Shown in pieces: positions 38,995 to 41,933 of a DNA stretch of 41,933 bases (its first letter is position 1; each line of letters opens with the position of its first letter). Both the position numbers and the translations under genes were made by a program. The DNA is from an uncultured Devosia sp. (GTDB lineage: Bacteria; Pseudomonadota; Alphaproteobacteria; Rhizobiales; Devosiaceae): assembly GCF_946479885.1 (NCBI RefSeq), contig NZ_CAMLHM010000036.1:1-41933 (forward strand), written 5' to 3'. Below the pieces are notes generated by a model. That model had not been told where the DNA came from and did no database searches. It worked only from the letters and a program-made list of their open reading frames with translations.

Positions 38995-41190
38995 GTGACC
39001 AAAGAGAACTGGCAAGCCGATGCACGGGAAGTGGAAGCGATCGTCGGCGGTCGGCACCACGATCCGTTTGCGTTTCTGGGGCTGCATGAGATCGGCGGGC
39101 AATGGGTGCTGCGCACGTTCATTCCGCATGCCGAGATGGTGTCGGCCTATTCGCTGGACGGGGTGGCGCTCGGTCACCTGATCCCGCGCAATGCGGCCGG
39201 TTTCTTCGAGGGCAAGGTCAGCATCGACAAGCGCCAGCCCGTCCGTTATCGCGCCAAGAATGCGGGCGGCGAGTGGGACGTTTATGATCCCTATTCCTTC
39301 GGACCGGTGCTCGGGCCGATGGACGACTACTATATCGGCGAAGGCAACCATCTGCGGCTGTTCGACAAGCTCGGCGCCCATGAGATGGAATTCGAAGGCA
39401 TCCACGGCACGCATTTTGCGGTGTGGGCTCCCAATGCGCAGCGCGTGAGCGTGGTCGGGCCGTTCAACGAATGGGACGGTCGGCGCAATCCGATGCGCAA
39501 CCGCTTTGAGACCGGCATCTGGGAAGTGTTCATCCCGGTTCTCGGAACGGGGACGCTCTACAAGTATGAAATCGTCGGACCCGATGGCGTGGTGCAGCCG
39601 CTCAAGGCCGATCCGTTTGCGCGGCAGTCCGAAATGCGGCCGAGGACGGCGTCGGTCGTGCCCGACCCGACCGAGTTCACCTGGACGGACAGCAAGTATA
39701 TCGAGGAGCGGGCGACCCGCGACTGGCGGCGCACGCCGATGTCGATCTACGAGGTGCATCTGGGTAGCTGGCGGCGGCGGCCGGATGGTGGCTTCCTGTC
39801 CTATGATCAGTTGGCCGAGCAACTGGTGCCCTATGTGGCCGATATGGGCTACACCCATATCGAGCTCTTGCCGATCACCGAGCATCCGTTCGATCCGAGC
39901 TGGGGTTACCAGCCGACCGGCCTTTATGCGCCGACCGCGCGCTTCGGCGATCCGGCCGCCTTTGCCCGGTTCGTCAATGCGGCGCATGAGGCGGGGCTTG
40001 GTGTCATCCTCGACTGGGTGCCAGCCCATTTCCCGACCGACGCGCATGGCCTGGCTCATTTTGACGGCACGGCGCTCTATGAACATGCCGATCCGCGTCA
40101 GGGGTACCACCCGGACTGGAACACCGCGATCTACAATTTCGGCCGCCGCGAGGTGGTGAGCTTCCTCGTCAACAATGCACTCTACTGGCTGGAGAAGTTC
40201 CATCTCGACGGTCTGCGCGTCGATGCCGTAGCGTCGATGCTCTATCTCGATTATTCGCGCCAACAGGGGCAGTGGGTGCCCAACAAATTCGGCGGCAACC
40301 AGAACCTGGAAGCGGTGGAATTTCTGCGCCGGGTGAATTCGGAAGCCTACCGGCTGCATCCGGGCACGTTCATGATCGCCGAGGAATCGACGTCATGGCC
40401 GGGGGTCAGCCACCCTTCCTATACCGGCGGGCTGGGCTTCGGGTTCAAGTGGAACATGGGCTTCATGAACGACACGCTGCGTTTCATGAGCCGCGAGGCG
40501 GTGCACCGCAAATACCACCACAACGACATGACCTTCGGCACGGTCTATGCCTTCAGCGAGAATTTCGTGCTGCCGCTGAGCCATGACGAAGTGGTGCATG
40601 GCAAGGGGTCGCTGCTCGAGAAGATGCCGGGCGATGACTGGCAGCAATTTGCCAACCTGCGCGCCTATTACGCCTTCATGTGGGGTTTCCCGGGCAAGAA
40701 ACTGCTGTTCATGGGCCAGGAATTCGCGCAGCGCGACGAATGGGCCGAGGGCAAGTCGCTCGACTGGTATCTGCTCGACGCGGGCATGCATGAGGGCATG
40801 CGGCGGCTGATCGCCGACCTCAATCTGGCCTATCGGCAATTGCCAGCTTTGCATGAGCGCGATTGCGAGCCTGACGGCTTTGAATGGGTGATCGGCAACG
40901 ACCACGCCAATTCCGTCTTCGCCTGGCTGCGCAAGGCGCCGGGCAGCGATCCGGTGCTGGTGGTCAGCAATTTCACGCCAGTGCCACGTGCCGGGTACAA
41001 GATACCCATGCCCCTGGCTGGCAACTGGGTCGAGCGGATCAACACCGATGCTGGCTGGTATTCCGGGTCCAACACCGGAAACCAGGGCGTGGTGAAGGCC
41101 CATGCGGTCGAGGGCCAGCATTGGCCGGCGGAAGCAGAAATCTATCTGCCGCCGCTATCGACGCTGTTCCTGAAATTCGAGCCGGTCTGA
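38995..41190 (+). CDS. glgB: 1,4-alpha-glucan branching enzyme
   Basis: Glycogen branching enzyme of 731 residues, GH13 family. An N-terminal domain (HHDPFAFLGLH near 18-28) and a CBM48 domain (about 120-210) precede the catalytic barrel. The nucleophile aspartate is about residue 408 in GLRVDAVASMLYLDY and the acid glutamate about 462 in FMIAEESTSWPG; LSHDEVVHGKGS contains the transition-state Asp. GGGGGAG lies 7 nt before the GTG at 38995; an ATG at 38941 lacks such a site. It follows glgP by 106 bp, with nothing else in that gap. Confidence 0.96.
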   Translation: MTKENWQADAREVEAIVGGRHHDPFAFLGLHEIGGQWVLRTFIPHAEMVSAYSLDGVALGHLIPRNAAGFFEGKVSIDKRQPVRYRAKNAGGEWDVYDPYSFGPVLGPMDDYYIGEGNHLRLFDKLGAHEMEFEGIHGTHFAVWAPNAQRVSVVGPFNEWDGRRNPMRNRFETGIWEVFIPVLGTGTLYKYEIVGPDGVVQPLKADPFARQSEMRPRTASVVPDPTEFTWTDSKYIEERATRDWRRTPMSIYEVHLGSWRRRPDGGFLSYDQLAEQLVPYVADMGYTHIELLPITEHPFDPSWGYQPTGLYAPTARFGDPAAFARFVNAAHEAGLGVILDWVPAHFPTDAHGLAHFDGTALYEHADPRQGYHPDWNTAIYNFGRREVVSFLVNNALYWLEKFHLDGLRVDAVASMLYLDYSRQQGQWVPNKFGGNQNLEAVEFLRRVNSEAYRLHPGTFMIAEESTSWPGVSHPSYTGGLGFGFKWNMGFMNDTLRFMSREAVHRKYHHNDMTFGTVYAFSENFVLPLSHDEVVHGKGSLLEKMPGDDWQQFANLRAYYAFMWGFPGKKLLFMGQEFAQRDEWAEGKSLDWYLLDAGMHEGMRRLIADLNLAYRQLPALHERDCEPDGFEWVIGNDHANSVFAWLRKAPGSDPVLVVSNFTPVPRAGYKIPMPLAGNWVERINTDAGWYSGSNTGNQGVVKAHAVEGQHWPAEAEIYLPPLSTLFLKFEPV

Positions 41191-41244
41191 CCCGGCGGAA
41201 GACAGATACGTCCCGGCAAACGGGCATAGTGGAGGGTAGAAAAA

Positions 41245-41933
41245 ATGGCAGACTACAGGACACCATCGCCGCTGGCCCGCGAGGCCATGGCCTATGTGCT
41301 GGCCGGCGGCCGCGGCACGCGCCTGATGGAGCTCACCGACCGGCGCGCCAAGCCGGCTGTCTATTTCGGCGGCAAGTCGCGCATCATCGATTTCGCGCTC
41401 AGCAACGCAATCAACTCGGGTATTCGTCGTATTTCCGTGGCGACGCAGTACCAGGCGCACAGCCTGATCCGGCACCTGTCACGTGGCTGGAACTTCCTGC
41501 GGCCCGAGCGTAACGAGAGCTTCGACGTGCTGCCCGCTTCCCAGCGCGTGCGCGAGGACATGTGGTATGCCGGCACCGCCGATGCGGTGTACCAGAACAT
41601 GGACATCATCGAGGATTCAGGCGCGCGTTACATCGTGATCCTGGCGGGCGACCACATCTACAAGATGGACTACGAAATCATGCTCCGCCAGCATGTGGAC
41701 ACCGGGGCCGACGTGACCATCGGTTGCCTCGAAGTGCCGCGCATGGAAGCCACCGGCTTTGGCGTGATGCATGTCGATGGCCGCGACCGGGTGGTCGATT
41801 TCGTCGAGAAGCCCAAGGATCCGCCGGGCATTCCCGACAAGCCGGAAATGGCGCTGGCCTCGATGGGTATCTACGTGTTCGAGACGCGCTTCCTGATGGA
41901 ACAGCTGCGCCGCGACGCCGCCACCGAAGGCTC
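41245..41933 (+). CDS. glgC: Glucose-1-phosphate adenylyltransferase (partial, cut by window end)
   Basis: ADP-glucose pyrophosphorylase that makes the glucosyl donor for glycogen. The first 229 residues are present. The nucleotide-binding [19 protein letters not shown] is at about 21-39, [12 protein letters not shown] near 107-118 is the substrate loop, and [11 protein letters not shown] near 133-143 carries the catalytic metal Asp. VEKPKDPPG is also typical. GGAGGG lies about 9 nt before the ATG at 41245. It follows glgB by 54 bp in the same direction, so the three glycogen genes are probably one operon, with glgA expected beyond the edge. Confidence 0.95.
   Translation, partial: MADYRTPSPLAREAMAYVLAGGRGTRLMELTDRRAKPAVYFGGKSRIIDFALSNAINSGIRRISVATQYQAHSLIRHLSRGWNFLRPERNESFDVLPASQRVREDMWYAGTADAVYQNMDIIEDSGARYIVILAGDHIYKMDYEIMLRQHVDTGADVTIGCLEVPRMEATGFGVMHVDGRDRVVDFVEKPKDPPGIPDKPEMALASMGIYVFETRFLMEQLRRDAATEG

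Noticed and set aside
1..41933. CRISPR arrays, insertion sequences, integrases or phage genes
   Set aside because: No regularly spaced direct repeats and no transposase, integrase or Cas-like protein among the plausible genes.

Overview
The window is GC-rich bacterial DNA with densely packed genes, GTG and TTG starts beside good Shine-Dalgarno sites, and many GC-rich palindromic intergenic repeats. Gene content and style suggest an alphaproteobacterium of the order Hyphomicrobiales. A Devosia-like soil or plant-associated species is my best guess, made from gene content only. No plasmid, phage, IS or CRISPR feature is seen.

Left edge (1-2285): a cut aldo/keto reductase, an IclR/PcaR-type regulator, a CAU-anticodon tRNA with a decayed partial copy of itself 106 bp upstream, and a small APH-type phosphotransferase. 

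Inositol region (2293-24485): this is the centre of interest. A three-component oxygenase resembling rhizopine-catabolism MocD, MocE and MocF is transcribed leftward and divergently from a LacI-type regulator. The LacI gene is followed by iolI, a MocB/inositol-type ABC importer (binding protein, double ATPase, permease) and iolG. Facing these are iolB, a small membrane-protein gene, iolE, iolD, an iolC kinase-aldolase fusion and an RpiR-type regulator (IolR). A second Gfo/Idh/MocA dehydrogenase and a TIM-barrel isomerase diverge from iolR. A LysR gene and mmsA close the region. Together they give uptake, ring oxidation, isomerisation, dehydration, hydrolysis, kinase/aldolase and semialdehyde dehydrogenase steps, that is, inositol to acetyl-CoA plus CO2 and glycolytic intermediates. 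MocDEF would add an O-demethylation step for methylated inositols or rhizopine. Two promoters, before iolI and before iolC, share an almost identical arrangement of GGAA-N6-TTCC operators around a TTGAC-17-TTTCAT promoter.

Nitrite region (24508-30188): nirB, nirD, nirC and a PP2C phosphatase/Ser-Thr kinase fusion form one leftward operon. It has a near-consensus sigma-54 promoter and a leader RNA with a hexaloop hairpin and a strong intrinsic terminator, as in NasT/NasR (ANTAR) antitermination.

Right part (30435-41933): a DGPF/YciI-like protein, a LysE-type exporter, a 610-bp gene-free stretch with inverted repeats, a nucleoside hydrolase, an AI-2E-type membrane protein, a CPA2 cation/proton antiporter, then the glycogen genes glgP, glgB and glgC (cut by the window end).
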